Counted from the stretch's first letter, positions 13,981 through 29,366 are shown. The stretch: DNA of 64,000 nucleotides from Eudromia elegans (GCA_003342815.1 PTEX01000278.1:295440-359439), one strand, 5' to 3'. Numbers and translations: made by a program. The notes: generated by a model from the sequence alone, not told the origin.

Positions 13981-16900
13981 AAAGAAAGGCCATGAAGCTT
14001 TGGCTCGCCGATTGGTTTGCTTTGAAGTGTGTTTCTAGGAAAACTGGTACTCTGAAACATGGCTAAAGCAACAACCAAGGAGAGCTGCAGGGTGGATGAC
14101 CTGAGTTGACTGGAAGTGTGTGTGTTTTATGAGGCAAAATCCAGCCTGTTGGCTGAATTCAAAACTGAGTTGTTCTTGACTAACAGTATCCAGCAGCATC
14201 CTGTTAGTCCCTCTGTTTTGTGAAGCAGTGAACTCTTACTTCCCCAAAAAGGAAACAGAACGTGACTCATATACACAGAGGCAGCAGCTTTGTGTGGTGA
14301 GACCTTGTCATTTCTACAAGTCACTTTTCTTTCTACCAAAACGATTTACACAGTTTAATCATATCCCCGTGAGTAATCATTGCAGAATGATGCATTTTAA
14401 GCTTGCAAAGCTGCCTCTTTCTGGTTTTTAAATCAACTTGGTTAAATTATTACATGTTTCCTGCATAAAGGCATCTAAGAAGGTCTGACTGCCGCTTTAG
14501 TAAGGCTAGGTCATTGGTATTTCACCTAAGTTAAAAGTGATCTAAATTAATCTGCTAGTGAGTCATGTGGGCTTAAAAGATCTCATTAGAACTATAGCAA
14601 ATTTTATTCTAAAGACAAGGTCTCAGAATTGGAAAACAATTATTCCTAAAGGACCTATAATTAATCCTCCATACCTTCCCCTTTCCCCTGCAGCTCTGGA
14701 TTGTTCCTTTAAATTACATTGTTGAGTGATAAACTACTCCAAGCAGTCAGCCTCCCACTTTCATTGCTCCCCCTTTTATGTCTTTTTAGTTTTATTAGTA
14801 TTTTCTTCTTGTAGTTTGTGCCACTTTTTCAGGTCTTCCTTTTCTCAAGATGTCCTCTATCTGTCTTTTAAGTTTTAGACATTCCACTCCAGCCATGTGC
14901 TGGACATTTTCATTTTTAAACTTTCTCTTCAATAAACCTGTGAAGGTCCTTGATGTTTTGGCAAGATTTTTAAGGCTTAATTGCTAAAATGGAGCAAAAG
15001 AAGCAAAAAAACTCTTGGCTAAGGTGTTTTTCCAGAGAGTGAATTATTGTTTTGAATCAATGCTTACATTTAACAACTGGCACCTCAGAATTTGGGAGAA
15101 AAGATGTGATTCTAGTGATGCTGTTTCAGGAAATTACTGCCTCCTTTTCTGCAGTTCTTTCTATCATTAGGAGGTCATGATGAAAATTGTTGAAAGACGT
15201 AACTGCCATGGGAAATACATTTTTCTCTCAAAGAAAAAGAGTATGTATTTTAAAATATAGACAAAATTAAATGGAAGAGTTTTATTTAGTGCTTTTTCTG
15301 TTCTTCTGTTTTTGTTCTGTTCAGAACAAATTATTAAAAATCTTATCTTTTTAAAGGATTTTTTTTAATAAGAAGATCTTATCTTTAATAAGATATCTTT
15401 TAAATATCGTATTAAAATAGGGCTTTCTATCTATGCTGCATATGGCAAGGTTACCCTTCATTTTTGAAATGTAAATATTGGAGCAATACCTCTTTTTCTG
15501 TAGATATTTTACTTCTTGTGTCCTGCTGAGTCACTTTTGGAAGTTGGAGTGTGTTTGGGAAAGACGCAGGTTTAAACAAATGTGTTGTTTATGCAAACAT
15601 GGTCTGCACCTGAGAACAGCAACTGTGCTGAGGTTAGCTCTGTGCCTGCAGTACGGGGCCTCCAGCCTGCTGTTGTGCATAAATGTCCTGATTTGGGCCT
15701 AATTTTGTACCATGCTAAATGACACATAAACATGCCACACCATGTGTAGTGTGTGTACCTATACATAGACCACACAGAGTAACTAGGTGGAAAAGAGCTT
15801 TCTGCCTTTCTTTCTTCCCACTTCCCAACCCTGAGGAACCTGAATCTACAAGTTGCATTTTAATGTCAGTTACATATTTCTTCACATAGTGAATTTTATC
15901 TAGAATGAAGAATACTTATATTATTGACCTGTGGGTTTTTTGTTGTCTTCTTTTGTCTGCTTGTTTTGCTTTGTATTTTTGCCTTTGAATATGAATAGGA
16001 TTCTATGTAGAAGATGCATTTTAATAAATGTGGGTTGGACCACTCTGGAGCCTCAGTAGCTACAGTAATCTGAGTTCTTCTCAGGAGGTAGAGGGTGATA
16101 TGCAGTGTGTGTCTCTATAATAGCTGTGAATCGTACCATAACAGTCAGCTTAGAAATGTTGGAAGCCACTTTTACTTCTAAAGAGGTCAGTGGATTCAGC
16201 ATACTTGAAAATGGGCTCTGTCATTTACTCTGAGTTATTCAATGTCTGCCCAGATCAGTTTAAATATTTTCACTGATATCTTGTTTCAAAGACTTTATCT
16301 ATTTATTTAACAAAGCAAAGCAATCCAGGGTGCTCTTGGCTTCTGCACAATGCGTGTTTGCGTTGCAGAGCACCGGCCAGACAAAACATGGGAGGTGAAC
16401 TCCTGCCCTCAGGCACCCAGTGCGTGGTTGTGCTGCAGGCCCATGTCTGGCTGCTGTCGTCTGGCTTCCCTGGGCTGACTGGAAGTGACACTGAGGTCCT
16501 GCATGTGCCAGGTTTCCATGCCCATGGCTGGGCAGGAGCTTCTCAGCTGTCCCATGCACAACCTGGTGAGCTTCTCTTCCCGCTCGCATCTGAGAGCCGG
16601 AGCAAAGGGAAATAGCCGGTGACGTAGAATGAGGGTTGACTTAGGAGAGGATGTATGCAAAAATGAATTACCTCCCTGTAACTTCCTGCTGTGGAGCAGC
16701 TATTGACACGTTCTAGAGTGACACTGATTGATGCTCAACTTGCGGGCTGCCTTGTTTTTTTTAAAGAGTTTTTAAAATCTCAGCTGCTTGAAATAGGCAA
16801 TATGTTCTAATCTCATTGGAGTGTATTATGAATTGATTTTTTTAATGGATGTTGTGCCTTGAAATCAGGGTATATGCCTATAAGGCTTCTGTAGAAATAG

Positions 16901-18946
16901 TAAGAATAATTTGAAATGGATGATCAAGTTCATCTATGCCTCTTTTGTGAACATTTTTCATTGTACAGGTATGACTTTTTCACTTTAAATTGCCAGTTTC
17001 CTCTCACAGAGAAGTATTTTCTGTATTTTTAAAGATAATGAATACCTTTTAAAGAAAAAATTTGTTCTGAAGAAATTGATACTTCAGTAAATTTAACATT
17101 AATTAGGATTTTATTAGCTGTCTGATTTTTAAAGCCTATATTTGTGAAAACTAGGTAGGGAAGCGATCTTTTTCTCAGGAGAAACTCTTCTGATTTATTG
17201 ACAGGATCAAAACATGAATTAGGAGAACAAACAGTTATGGGCTCTTCAAGGTGGGAATGTTGTGTTAACACACTCATTTGAAATTCACATTATTTGGTTT
17301 TGGTTTTGAGTTTCACTGGTGATAGCATCAGTTTAGGCATTAGTGCGGATGCCAACAACTCTCTTGTTGCCAAACTTTGAGAGATAGTATGCATATTTGG
17401 CCAAATTACCTAATTTTCCTCCCTCACATCCATATAGCATGCTGTCTAGCCATGAAAAAGGTGGAAATTGTTTCCAGTAACTCAACGGAGTGAGGTATAA
17501 ACATTCTTGTTAGTTTTTTTATTATTATTATTACACAAGTAAATTAATGTTTCAGCAAAATTTATGAGCAGCAGAACTGTCTGCTAAACTGCACAACCAG
17601 TAGTACAAACTCTACATCTTAAGGTCAAATTGCCATTTTTGCTCACTAAGATTTGAGTAAGTGGTGCATTTCAAAACATAAGCAAAGAAAATTGTCCTTT
17701 ATGTAACTTGCTAAGGATGCAAAGCATCTGGTGATGTTTATTCCAAGAAAATTGATATCAGTGATGTGTAGGGAAAGTCCAAGGACAAGACCCAAGCTCC
17801 AGGTGCAGCAGTTGCTCCCCTTCTTCCCCATTCTATCCAATTAGCATTTAGTCTGCAATATGCTGGCAAAACGAGCATGTTGAAAGGACTGTTGACACTG
17901 TCACTCTCCAGCTATTAAACTATAAATTGGAAATCTATATGGAAGTCATCTGTGTTCTCTGAACTCAACTGACGGGTTCTACAAATGCTAGCAGGAACTT
18001 TCTGTGAACTTCTTGCAGTTTGGCAATCCATAATGGTTATTGTCCTTTTTCTCCTCATGGGCTATTTTTTTTTTTTTTTTTCAATTCATTCAGTCCAGTT
18101 ATATGTCTACCAAATACAATCTATACTTAAAATAGGATTTCTGCAAGCGAAGAAAATACCTTTGTCCTGGCATCAGTCATGCCATCAGCTTTTGTAGCCA
18201 AGAAAAATAGATGCTATGTAAGATACTCTCCTCGTCAGAATATTTGGGTCATCTGTCCTGAAATTAAATGAAATAAAAAGGAAAGTGAGCAGTCTTTGAA
18301 AAGGTCATAGTCTCAGGAAGATGTGTGTGCAAGAGCAGGGCATTGACAAGCCTGTGCCTGATCCCTTAAGCACATACGCTAATCAGATGTGCTTGTGGAG
18401 GCAAATACAGTCTTTTGGATTCAAAAATAAGAGGTTATCTCAGACTTTATGCCAAATATTGAGCTCTGGAAGTTTATCCAGGTGAGATCTCTATCAGATA
18501 TCAGCACAACCACTTCAGATGGGCACAGGAGATGGGTACAACTCCACTAGACACATAAAAGAAGACACTGTCTCAATCAAAAACATTTCCCTACAGCAGA
18601 AAATAGGTAGGAGATGCTACCAGGTACTATATTCATAAAAACTTTTAGCTTTCTGCAAATGAAATGAGCAGTATCCAATAAGTAGCTTTGAAATAACAGA
18701 ATAATTATTGTGGGCATGAATCATTGCGGTAGAGCTGAGACCTCCACCATCCCTATTACAGCCAGACCGTGGTTTTGGTTGTGCAGATTTGGTGAACAGT
18801 CATAAAACTTCTGGCATCACTGATACCATTGGACATTGTTCCTGGAGCATGTTAGTAGACTTGCAGAGAGTGGAAGCTGTGAGAGATGGGATACGCAGGG
18901 AAGATCACTGCTTCCTTCCCAAAATTATGAATGAAAAACAGGACGG

Positions 18947-18974
18947 TTTTTTTTTTTTTTTTTTTTTTTTTTTG
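18947..18974. repeat. Poly(T) run of 28
   Basis: An uninterrupted 28-base T run on the plus strand. Read on the minus strand it is a poly(A) run, but the sequence before it on that strand shows no gene-like or LINE-like body, so a processed-copy origin is not supported. Confidence 0.9.
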
Positions 18975-20891
18975 GTAGTGGGAATCTATTTAAAAGAAAA
19001 CTCTGGAATTGATGGAATGCAAATAAAAGTGAAGACAGAACCCTACTCTCTGTTAGTCAGACGAATTCAGCCTAATTTAAATTCCAGCCAAGGCGTTTCT
19101 TAGTGTTGTGCTGTTAAGTAGGCAACGTCACAGGCACGTTGGAGTGTTCGGTCAAATGAGTCTTCTCCGTTTCATCTGGATTTGACAGTAATTAGAAGTG
19201 TGCATGTTCCTCACGGATCTTTTACGGTATAGATGACTTTTCATCTGAAGTATTAGGGGAAACATGTCAGTGATCCTTCTTTACATTCCAGTTTGCCTTT
19301 TACATTGGAAAACAACAACAATAAAATGCCTTTAAGATTCTTGGCTTGTCATTGCTTATGTATCATTTTGTGTTGTATTTCTCCAGTGTTTTTTTGACTT
19401 CTCCATTATATGAAACTCATACAACGCTAGGGCTACTTTCTCTCTTCGTTTACACAGTATGAATTAACTGAACCAATACACTGTAGGTGCCAGTCATTGC
19501 TGCTTTGCTGAAATTTTTGCAAGGAAAAATGAGCTTAGTAGTGGGTAATACAATCAGAGTCAGACTCTAAGGCACTTTGTTACAGTGCGAGAGGAGTCCT
19601 GGTCCAACTTGTGGCCTCGTGTTATAGATCTCCTTTGGTAATGGGGTTTTCTAGTGAAGATCAATGTTTTTCCTTTCTGCAAGTGAGAAATTAATACAGA
19701 GCACTGCTTACAGGGCCACCAGTCTGCACTTCTTGCCATTATTATTTAAGAATAGCTCTCAAGAAATAAGAATACATTTGTAAATGAAGCACAGAGTTTG
19801 AAGGTCTGTTCATCCGCTAAGCTTTTATATTAAAATGCAACCAAGAAAATCCCATTTAACACAAGTAGGACTTCTCCATAATTAAAAGAATTCAGTATAA
19901 TTATTACTGTAAGTATATCACATTAAAATACAGCTTGGGGATTTCTTTGTTCAGCTTTTGAAGGCATGGCAGCTCCTTGTAGAGAAACTTCATGTATAAC
20001 AGGCTGAGGAACAAATTTAAAATTGCTTTTAGATCTGCTCATAAACAAATCAATCAACGGTTTGGTATAAAATCATGTTTCAAGTAAAGGTAGGCCCGGA
20101 TGAACAGCTTTTGAGGCAAATTGCCTCTGGACACATGGGGAGAGGTGTGAGCATCAGAGGTTTGCTTTGATTTAGCCACCAGCGCCACTCATTTCCAGAG
20201 TGAAGAGCCTCGTATATGGAGATAGGGTTGTGCGCGTGGTGGGAAATGGGAAAATCGGACAATAACCATCCTGCACTGACAGCTTGGCTGTGGCCTGCGA
20301 GTGCCCCCATGGGGCAAGGAGCAGAGGGTGGCTGCCCTGTGCTCCTCCCTCCCCTTGGAGAGAGCTGGAGGGGGCACAGAAGTGGGTCGGAGATTGCAAG
20401 TACCCATGGGAGATAAGGTGGGAAATGGACTTGTGCCACAGCACTAACTGCAAACCAAGTGTTAAAGGCATACGTAAAACAGGGACGCTGGAATGATGTT
20501 TTAAAATATTCTCTGTCTAGAATATTCCGGTTTTTAATTGCATAATGGAAGGGAATTATTTGTTTCTATTTAATTCCTTACATGCAGATTTTGATGAAAA
20601 AAACCCTTTTGGGAGGAAATGATAGAATGTTAACAAAATAAGCTGAAAATAACAGAAAAAATGCTTTTAATCAAAGAATTTGAAATATACTGGGGAATCT
20701 CAGGGCCATCCATTATGATTTAGTCTGGAATTATTTTCTTCATTTTTTGAGTTATTCTAGCATGCAAAACGTTGTTTTCATATTTTAAAAAGTCCATAGC
20801 TGCTCTTATGTAGTAGCCCAGAAGACTCTTATTAAATAAATCTTTGAGGTTAAATACCTTTTACATAACTGAAAATTACTGATAAGGCACA

Positions 20892-21000
20892 TTTTTATTT
20901 TATTTTATTTTATTTTATTTTATTTTATTTTATTTTATTTTATTTTATTTTATTTTATTTTATTTTATTTTATTTTATTTTATTATTTTATTTTATTTTA
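20892..21000. repeat. (TTTTA)n microsatellite, about 22 units
   Basis: Roughly 109 bases of TTTTA units run almost without interruption; one unit near 20,982 is short by a base. After 21,000 the repeat decays into T-rich DNA. This is the longest fully sequenced pure tandem repeat in the window. Confidence 0.97.
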
Positions 21001-21008
21001 ATTTTTTA

Positions 21009-24000
21009 TGTTTTTGACATAAAGTATGTACACATGCCTGTCTCTTGATTTTTTTATTATTTTAATTTTTGAATGTATTCTAACAGTATATTTACACTTT
21101 TTTCTTTCTCTAGAAGTTTTGATTTGGCAGTACAATTTTTTAGTATATGATCCCATTTAACACAAGGACTGGTACCATAATTTTTATCGAGGCTAGAATT
21201 CACTGACTTCTTCATTTTTTTTTTCTGAATGAGACAACTAAAGCCTCTAGAAAGACGTTTGTTGGATCCTAGAACTGCAAAAGTTGTCCCAAAATGCACT
21301 TATTTGAATTTACAATCAGACTTTCAGATATTCTAAAAGGGAGATTAAAAATAAAAGTATGTATGCTGAAACTATGTTCCTCAGTTAGACTATTCAGATT
21401 TAATTTTTCCAGTGGAACAGTATCTTATCCCCTTTGCATATGTATCTTCAGACATGAAACTGAGGCCGTATAACAGAAGCTGTATGTGGCATGTAAGAGG
21501 GAAAAAACCCTATATTGTTGTGTGAGCTACAACTTTAAATCTTCTACTTGGATACATCTATATCCTCAGCTTTCACTCTGAAATAATGCTGCAGTGCCTA
21601 AATTATGCTTATGTAGATATTCTATCTCTTTAGCTTAAGCAAAGATCAGCCTTAAACTGCTCAGAACCTGGAGCACAGTCAAAATAAAACACAATGTAAT
21701 TTAATTCCTAAACCTTGTCATCTGAAGTCCTGTGCATCAATGAGCATTTGATCACTACCCTGCAGGAATTAAAATATGCCTCCTGATACATTGAGCAAGA
21801 ATAGCTCCAACATAAAAAGTATGGATATATGGATAGACAGATGCTTTTCTATTTGCTCTCTTGTTTTACTAATATTATATATAAAGGAAAGTTTATGACA
21901 GATTAATTGTGCAACTCTTGTCACTAGGGTATTCCTTGATCCCCCTTGAGATTCTTTGAAGGTCTTTCAGCCTTTGTTCCTTTTGCAGGTGAATGCAGAA
22001 TAAGAACGTACACATCAGTACTGATTTTTAGGCTCCAAAAATTAACTGTCCAGACTTAACACTTTTTCCCTCATGTAAGAAGAGTGCTAGGATAAGGGTG
22101 AACCCACTCCTGTAGACTCTGCTTTTGCAGCTGGGGTTTGCTTTACTTGTTGTGCCTGAACACTGACAAGGTTAGTGCTTTCCTCAAAATACAGGACTTA
22201 GATAAGGTACAGTAAATACAGCCCTGAAATAGTGAGTGATGCATATAAATAGATATGAAGGTAAGAATCCCAAGGGACAGTAAGAAGAGAAGACTGCAGT
22301 ACCGGAGACATTTCTTTTTATCTCCGCATTTCTTCTGCAGTGCTAGATTCCTCTCCCAGCTTCTAAGGCAGGGAATTAGCCTCAGTCAGCAGCTTTCTCT
22401 CTGTGTTTGCTCCCTCGTCTGCAAAATAGCAAACATTGTGTCTGTAACGCCGCTTTTAGGTTGAATGTAGGAATGTCTGCAAAGCTTTTCAAGATTGCAA
22501 AACACTACGGAATAGTTGAATATGTTTCCATCCAACTTCCTCAAAAGCAGCTGGTCCCGCAAGTGTTGGGGTCCTTGTAGAGAAGCGCTTCTGCACAGGC
22601 CCAATGGGCTTGGAGGTTGTGGCCTCAGGGTGCTCCTCAGGTGGCAAAACTTAGATTCCCTCTAGCTTCAGCACGCTTGCAACTAAGTCTTGTGCAACTG
22701 ACCATTTTTTTATTCTTCTCTTCCTTCTCCTTTATTCCCTTTGCATTGCTTTTGTAAAGAGCTGGACGTAGTTGGGGGGAAGATCCTCCCAGGTTGTGTT
22801 TAATTTCCATATATCCTCCGATGTAAAAACCAAATGCCCCAAGCCAGACAATCTTTCTCAACTGATTCCACCTACCCCTAAGAAGACGAAGCTTAGCTGA
22901 AAGCTGCAGTTTGCTGGAGAAAGGGAGTAGGAAGTGCAGAGCCAGCTCCTTCAGCTCGATATGTGCTGACATCGTAGTGTTGGTGCTATCTCCAGACAGG
23001 AGGTCAAAACTTTTGGTCTACCATTTGATACATCATGTTTTGAGGTCACCTTGAGAAGATGCAGTGAGAGCAGGAGGCACACACGGCTTGAATGGCACCT
23101 TTCCATGATATCCATCCCAAAGTCCTCCATCTTCCTGGGAACATGGTGTTGGGCCTTAAATATTATAATAGCACAGTTTGGGCAGGTAAAAAGCTATCGA
23201 CCTTAAACCGTGTTTCTGCATTTCCTTGCTTAAAACTTAATACAGCAGTTATCTTTCTATTTAGAAGGGAGTTCAATATCTGCAATTCTAATAACTTCTT
23301 TGAATCTCATATATTTATATTAAAGAAAACCTTATATTTCTAAGTCTGTAGCATGAAGGAAAAAAAAAAAGGGCTTTGGTAAGGTGATGTAAACAATGGG
23401 TTTTTCTGTTTGTTTTTAATTAAAGACCAGAAACCTTCTGTTCCTGGCAGCTCCTGGGCTCTCATAAACTGTGCTGTGTCAGGGAAAGGACAGTGGAAGG
23501 CCGTTCTGATAAGTACCAGCACAACTGCAAATTTCATGCCTCTCTGCACACCTATGATCCTGTTTATCAAGGTTCTCCTAAATGTTTCATACTATGGGGA
23601 AAAAAAAAACCCCAAAAAAACAACTTGCTTTATCTCACCTAAATGTGAGCATTCAATGGAGCAGCAGTTGGATTTGAGAAACTCTTTCCGTATTTTGTTG
23701 TTATAAATAACCAAGCACGTTAGGAAGCACTGGATACCTGATGTGCCTTGTCAAATTATTTAATGTGTCATCCATGCAATTCTTTACTAATACAAAATTA
23801 TAGTCAAAATGGCTGGGAGCATTTGAAAATGCCCTCCAAGAAGCCCATGTATTTTGAGATGCTCGGCCACCGCTCTGCGGAAGATACTGTGGGAGACAGA
23901 TCCCCATCTTGTTGTGGGCTCAAGTAATTTTGTCCTGTCTTATGAAGTGTATTGATCCTTTCTTTTCATAGCAGTGGAACTGCATTCGCACAGTGATATT

Positions 24001-27000
24001 GGTTGCTGATCCCTGGCTTTATAGAATAGATACTGATCTAATAAGTCTAGGATCTTTCGTTATGTAGATTTGTCTCCACTGGTATTTTGGCAGTTAAAGA
24101 AAGGGTTACAATACAAGAAAAGAGTAACCCCAAACTTGGAGATGGTTGAAAATATGCCAAAGGATCCTTGCTGTGCACTTGTGCTTGAAAAGAAATGACT
24201 CTTTCCGTATTACTTGCAAAAGAATAGCAGAAAGGGTTTGAGGTATTCTGTTGTTTTTCTTTTGGTTTAAACACTGGTAGACCTTCTTTTTAAGTTGGTT
24301 AAGTTGTCAAATGAAGGGTGAAACTGGAATTGAATTGGAGCTCATATCATGCTGCAATGTTTTGGCAGGCTCCCATAGTCATTTCTTTAAGCGTGTGGCA
24401 AAATCTTCCAAAGCACAAGTGACGACAGACAGGGAATCTGCATTTGGAGACTGAAATAAAGGGCGTTAGGCCCAAATTTGCTCATTTTCACTGTAAGCGA
24501 GAGAGGCAGAAATAAAGATGGTAGTAGGATTCATTCAATTTCCTGTGCTGTATCTTACCTGCTTATTAAATGTATTTCATAATAACAAAATCTTTCAAAT
24601 TTCAAAAATAAACAAAGTTTGACTATTCCAAAGTTAAATCTGTGTTACCCGTTATCTTTCTGTTAACCAAAACAATACAGTAATATAAATCTATCATTAT
24701 CTCAATGGCAGGAGATTATTAATATAGTGCAATACAACAAAGTCTTAAAACTTTTAAAAAGTAAAAACTTTAATCTTGAGTGTGTTGCATTAAAATAATA
24801 TGACTATAGTCAGTAAAGTCACGTAAGTGATGACATATAAAAAGTAATAAATTTTCCTAATTAAGATTTTAAAGTGTGAGGCATTTATATATCAATTGCA
24901 TCATTAATATTATGATTGTATATTTTTGTTTCTCCCAGATAATATATTTCAGTTATTCTAATAGAAATAAGCTGTGCAAATATATGCGACTGTATATTTT
25001 CATCAATCATTTTCTGCATTTACCTTTATATACTTTACAAATGTGTTGTGTGGCTTGTCAACACATCACTAAGAGAAGGGTATCTTCCTGTTGCAAGGTG
25101 AATTTTATTTGTTGGCTGTTGGTAAATATGTTTTGCCCTTGGTTTTGCCTTTGCATTATTTGTGCCAAATTCATTTTTCACTGAATTTTTTAGGTAATTT
25201 CATTGCTTTAAATGGTAGGTTTGGACCTTTGAAAAACTTTTTTGTAGATTGAAACTCAAAACTGAACAAGAATTTCTACAAAAATGATGTGGGGACCTGA
25301 GCGCTGAAAGGTGAAAGTGTTCAAAATATATAATAAACTTAAGAATATGGAAAAGGAAGCAATATAGAGTAATTTATGCCCAGATTTGGTTTAATATATG
25401 CAGCTGCGTTTGATAGTATCTTCACAAGAACTAGTACATTTTGTGTTAAAATAATTCAGAATTCTTTTACTGAAACTGATTATTTTACTTTCAACTCTCT
25501 GCTTATTAAAGCTAAGGAATGGTTTCTCTGAGGACATTTGCATCTATTAGCAGAGGAAATATATATACTACTAGGAAATACTTAACCTAGGACAAATTGG
25601 TGACAGCAGGATATTGAACAACTAAGTCTGTGTTCTTAGAGCTGATGTAAGGAGAAATGCAGATAAATGTAACTGATACTTGGGTTGACTAATGTTGCTG
25701 CTTGTACGTTTTGTTTTCTGATGAAAAGATACACATTTCACTGCAAACCGTTGGGGATTGGTTGTGAATCCCTTTTTTTTTTTAATCAAAGAGGAAGTAG
25801 GAGAAAGTTGACTACTTTTACATCTGAAAGTTGCTATTTTCAGCAATCAGATATCCTAGTGATTAGATTGGAAGGATTAGTCACCAATTGCAGTGACAGA
25901 CTAATGGCCTAAGTAGAAAAAGTCACCCTCAACACTTTTGCTTGAATTGGTTCTTAGCTGAACAACTGACCTGTTTATCTGAGTTTACTTCAGGATTCTG
26001 TAGGTGGTTGCTCTAGGTGAAACTGTAACAGCCAGCATGAATTAAACTGTGTATTTATAAGAACAGGTTTATATTATGGCATGTTTGCAAACATAATGCT
26101 CTGAACTCCACTCCTTTATCTTACAAAGCTCGCTAAAGTTTACACAATGTTTATGTCGAGATTCTGAAGTTTACCTAATCAGGGCTTATCTCGTTATGGA
26201 TGCTGTGGTTTATATCTCCATGCTGTAATTTATAATTTCCAGGTGCATTCTTTTATTAATAATGTGCCTATCTCTCCTACCCGTGCATTTTAAATAAAGA
26301 AGTGGGACTTGCTCTGTTTTACTGACACATGAATTATAACCAGGTAAACTCTGTGTGTGTGTACATATATTTACATGTCCAATGCTATTGCCTCTCCCTC
26401 ACTCACACATACAGACACAGGCATGCACACACACTGCAACAGTCATTATCTTTAATGATGCTGATTTAGTGATTTATTTAAAGCTAAATGAGAGAAAATT
26501 GATTTTTCCTGTTTTTTATATACACCTTTTTTTTTGTGTGTGAGTTTTTTACTTTTGTAATTTATTTCTGTCTCATTCCACTGACTGGTCAACAGATTGT
26601 TGAAGTCAAGAAGGGGATTAAACATTTATCCAGATATAAAATGTAGGAAATGAGTAATGCGATACCATTTAGGACTAGTTGTTACAAATAAATTTGTTTG
26701 TTTTCCAAAATTCCTATATTCTTAATTTAACAATTAGTGTTAAAAATCATGCATCATCATGTTAAGATATTGATTATCTGGAAAATGCAGGTTAATTGAT
26801 ATCCTGCTGCTGACTACAGAGTTATTTGCCTGTAGTAACTGGTTACTGCCAGAGACAGGGATCTTACCACAAACTGACACACATCAAGGAGCCTGTCCCT
26901 GCTGAGGAAAACAGGGTTCCAATGGGGGCAAACTTCAGTAGCATCCGCAGCTCTGAGGAAGGTTCAGTGCTTTAACCTATATGTTTGTTCTGGCTCTAAA

Positions 27001-29366
27001 TTACCAAACACACAAGCATCTATTGCAAGGCCAGTACCTCGGAAGCAAATATTTATTGGCTGATTAAACAGAGATTGGCATTATAAAAAGGGCTGTGGGT
27101 AAATCTTCTCAGAGGATAGTCACTGATTTGTTTCATCCTCAAAATTTCAGTCTAACCCCTGATTATTATTATTAATTTGGAAATATAAACATTCTGAAGC
27201 TTGGCAGTTTATAAGTACGAAATGGACGATCATTCGAAGTGAACGGGACATATACTGATGAAAATGCATAGTCTAGCTCTTCTTGATATTACATCAAACA
27301 AAATAATCAAGACATTTTTATAAAGGATTTACTCATATGGTGTAGTGTTTTCCATAACTGTCACTGATACAATTATTACAGTACTCAGTAATGATCAAAA
27401 ATGACAGTGTTTGACACCTGTTCCATAAATGATTTGAACAGTTTCTATTCTTACATTATCTTATGTGTTACCCTGTTATGAAATTCCCCCTCATGTTCCC
27501 TATAAAGAGGTTGCAGATTATTAGATATTAGATTAAATGGTTAGTATTGAATTCCTCTCCTAGAGAGCTACTGTCTCAAAGTAAGTTTGGAATACACTGC
27601 AGGACTAGTGTGTACCGCCCGCTGGAGCTGCTGTCTTCCTTTCTGTGAGCAAATGGATCCTTTTCCTTATCATGCCAGGTGTTTAACTTTTTCTTCTTTT
27701 TTTGAGTGATTTGAGGAAACATCTGGGTCACTGTAGTATTAATGAAACCATGTTTGAATATTCTCTTCATATAGTGTGGATTATTACACCATATTATACT
27801 ACTTGTACTTGAATTACCTGTCATTGCTTGTGTAAAATATATTGGTATTGCAAGTTGGTAGAAATATTTATAAATTGTGTAACATTTGATGAAGGTAGTA
27901 GGCTGTAAAATATGTTAAGAGTTTTTAAAATAATTGACAGTCCTACCAGGAATGACTGAGCAAGAGCAATTGGAACACTAGCACTTAAGTCTACAAAAAG
28001 AGTCTATTTTTACTCATTGTCTTGGGAGATGTAGCAGAATGAAATTCTGTCTGACTGACTTATTTAGAAAGTGGGAAGCCAGTGGGAGCAATTTCATTAG
28101 GGGTCCATTTGGGAAATGACACAATGTCTACTGCAGGCAGTAACTCAGAGTCAAATTAAGACTGATTTCTTGTGATTTCTTTTCCTCAATCAAAAGGCAG
28201 TTACATGGTATTGTACTTCTTGTACAACACCATTCTCCAGGAACTACAGAAATAAGAAAAAAAATCTGTTTTTCTGATGTGGAAGTTATCTGAGAGCTGG
28301 TTTCATGCTTAAAACACACCCGGAAATTTTCCCTATTTCATAATGTTATTGAGATACGAGAAAGATATAAAAATTTGCAGTTCGAGTTACAAGGCCTGAA
28401 CAAAAATTAGAATGAACATCAGTAATATCAAAAATCTGTAGGATGGGTTTTGTTATGGCATGTATGTATAAGGAAACACACAGTCACAGTGAACAGGATA
28501 TTGCACAGAGGACACCAATAACCAAGAGTTTGCATTCTAGCTAAAATCTATAGGATATGAATAATAATAAATAAAAAAGTTAGCATATCCTACTGCAGAG
28601 GACTTTGCATAGTAAAGTCATCTATAATATTAATAAGACATTTATGACTTTCAACATTGCCTATCAATTTTTTAAAACAAATAATTTCAGTCATTTGCAA
28701 AAAAAACACCCTTTGAAGCAATTACATAGAGTGATTTATCATGGATGTCTATAATTTTCTCTTGCCACTCTCCTCCTCCTTTTTTCTTCAATGCTGCAGA
28801 ATTTGCTGTCCTCAGAACTGCTTACAGAACTAAGACCTTAGCACAGACTTTTCATCTGCCTCTAAAGAAACCACCTTTCTTGAGTTTTTGCACTCTGTGA
28901 TACAGCAGCAGGAATAATCCTTGCTAATGGATATAACTGCTTGCTTCAAGTCATTCCCAGAAGCTATATTTTTGAGATGAAAGGCCACTAGAAGGAGGGT
29001 GGAGTTTCAAATGCTGATGTTTATTATTTTGTGGTTTCAAATATGATGGTATCAAATATTTGGCTTTCTTGATAGCCATACCTTAACGAAAAGGCAATCA
29101 TGGTCTCTTTCGCTAATTGGATAAAGACCTCCAAGAAAAATCTTGGCATTAAATTCATGCTTCCCAAAAGAGATGTCAGGTAAAGAAAAGCTGAATGTAG
29201 CTTTCATATAAGACATAAAATTGAAAGTTTCATGGTTATTTTTTTTTTCTTACTCTGTCACATTTTGCACCATTTCTGCACTGTTCTAACTACATAACTC
29301 ACAGTATCGTAGTAATTTTATTCCCTGAAGATTATATTTGATTCAAATGAACAGCACACTGAAATT
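21009..29366. other. Long A+T-rich non-coding stretch
   Basis: No gene, RNA or named mobile element recognised. The part from about 24.5 to 25.5 kb is especially A+T-rich. A mixed CA/CT patch lies at about 26,385-26,440. A minus-strand frame at 27,576-27,824 has a Lys/Ser-rich translation but no domain and no convincing splice sites, so I leave it uncalled. Confidence 0.5.

Larger units (their letters stand above)
11619..20891. other. Long non-coding stretch
   Basis: Mostly A+T-rich sequence without recognisable exons. It contains T runs (18065-18081 and 18947-18974) and an AT-rich self-similar patch around 15,330-15,420 with repeated ATCTTATCTTT. It also has two G+C-richer patches, 16,300-16,640 and 20,080-20,470, where frames overlap on both strands without any domain. 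I can assign no function to these patches. Confidence 0.5.

Noticed and set aside
27576-27824. Lys/Ser-rich minus-strand frame
   Set aside because: The Lys run is a translated poly(A)-like tract; no domain and no splice signals.
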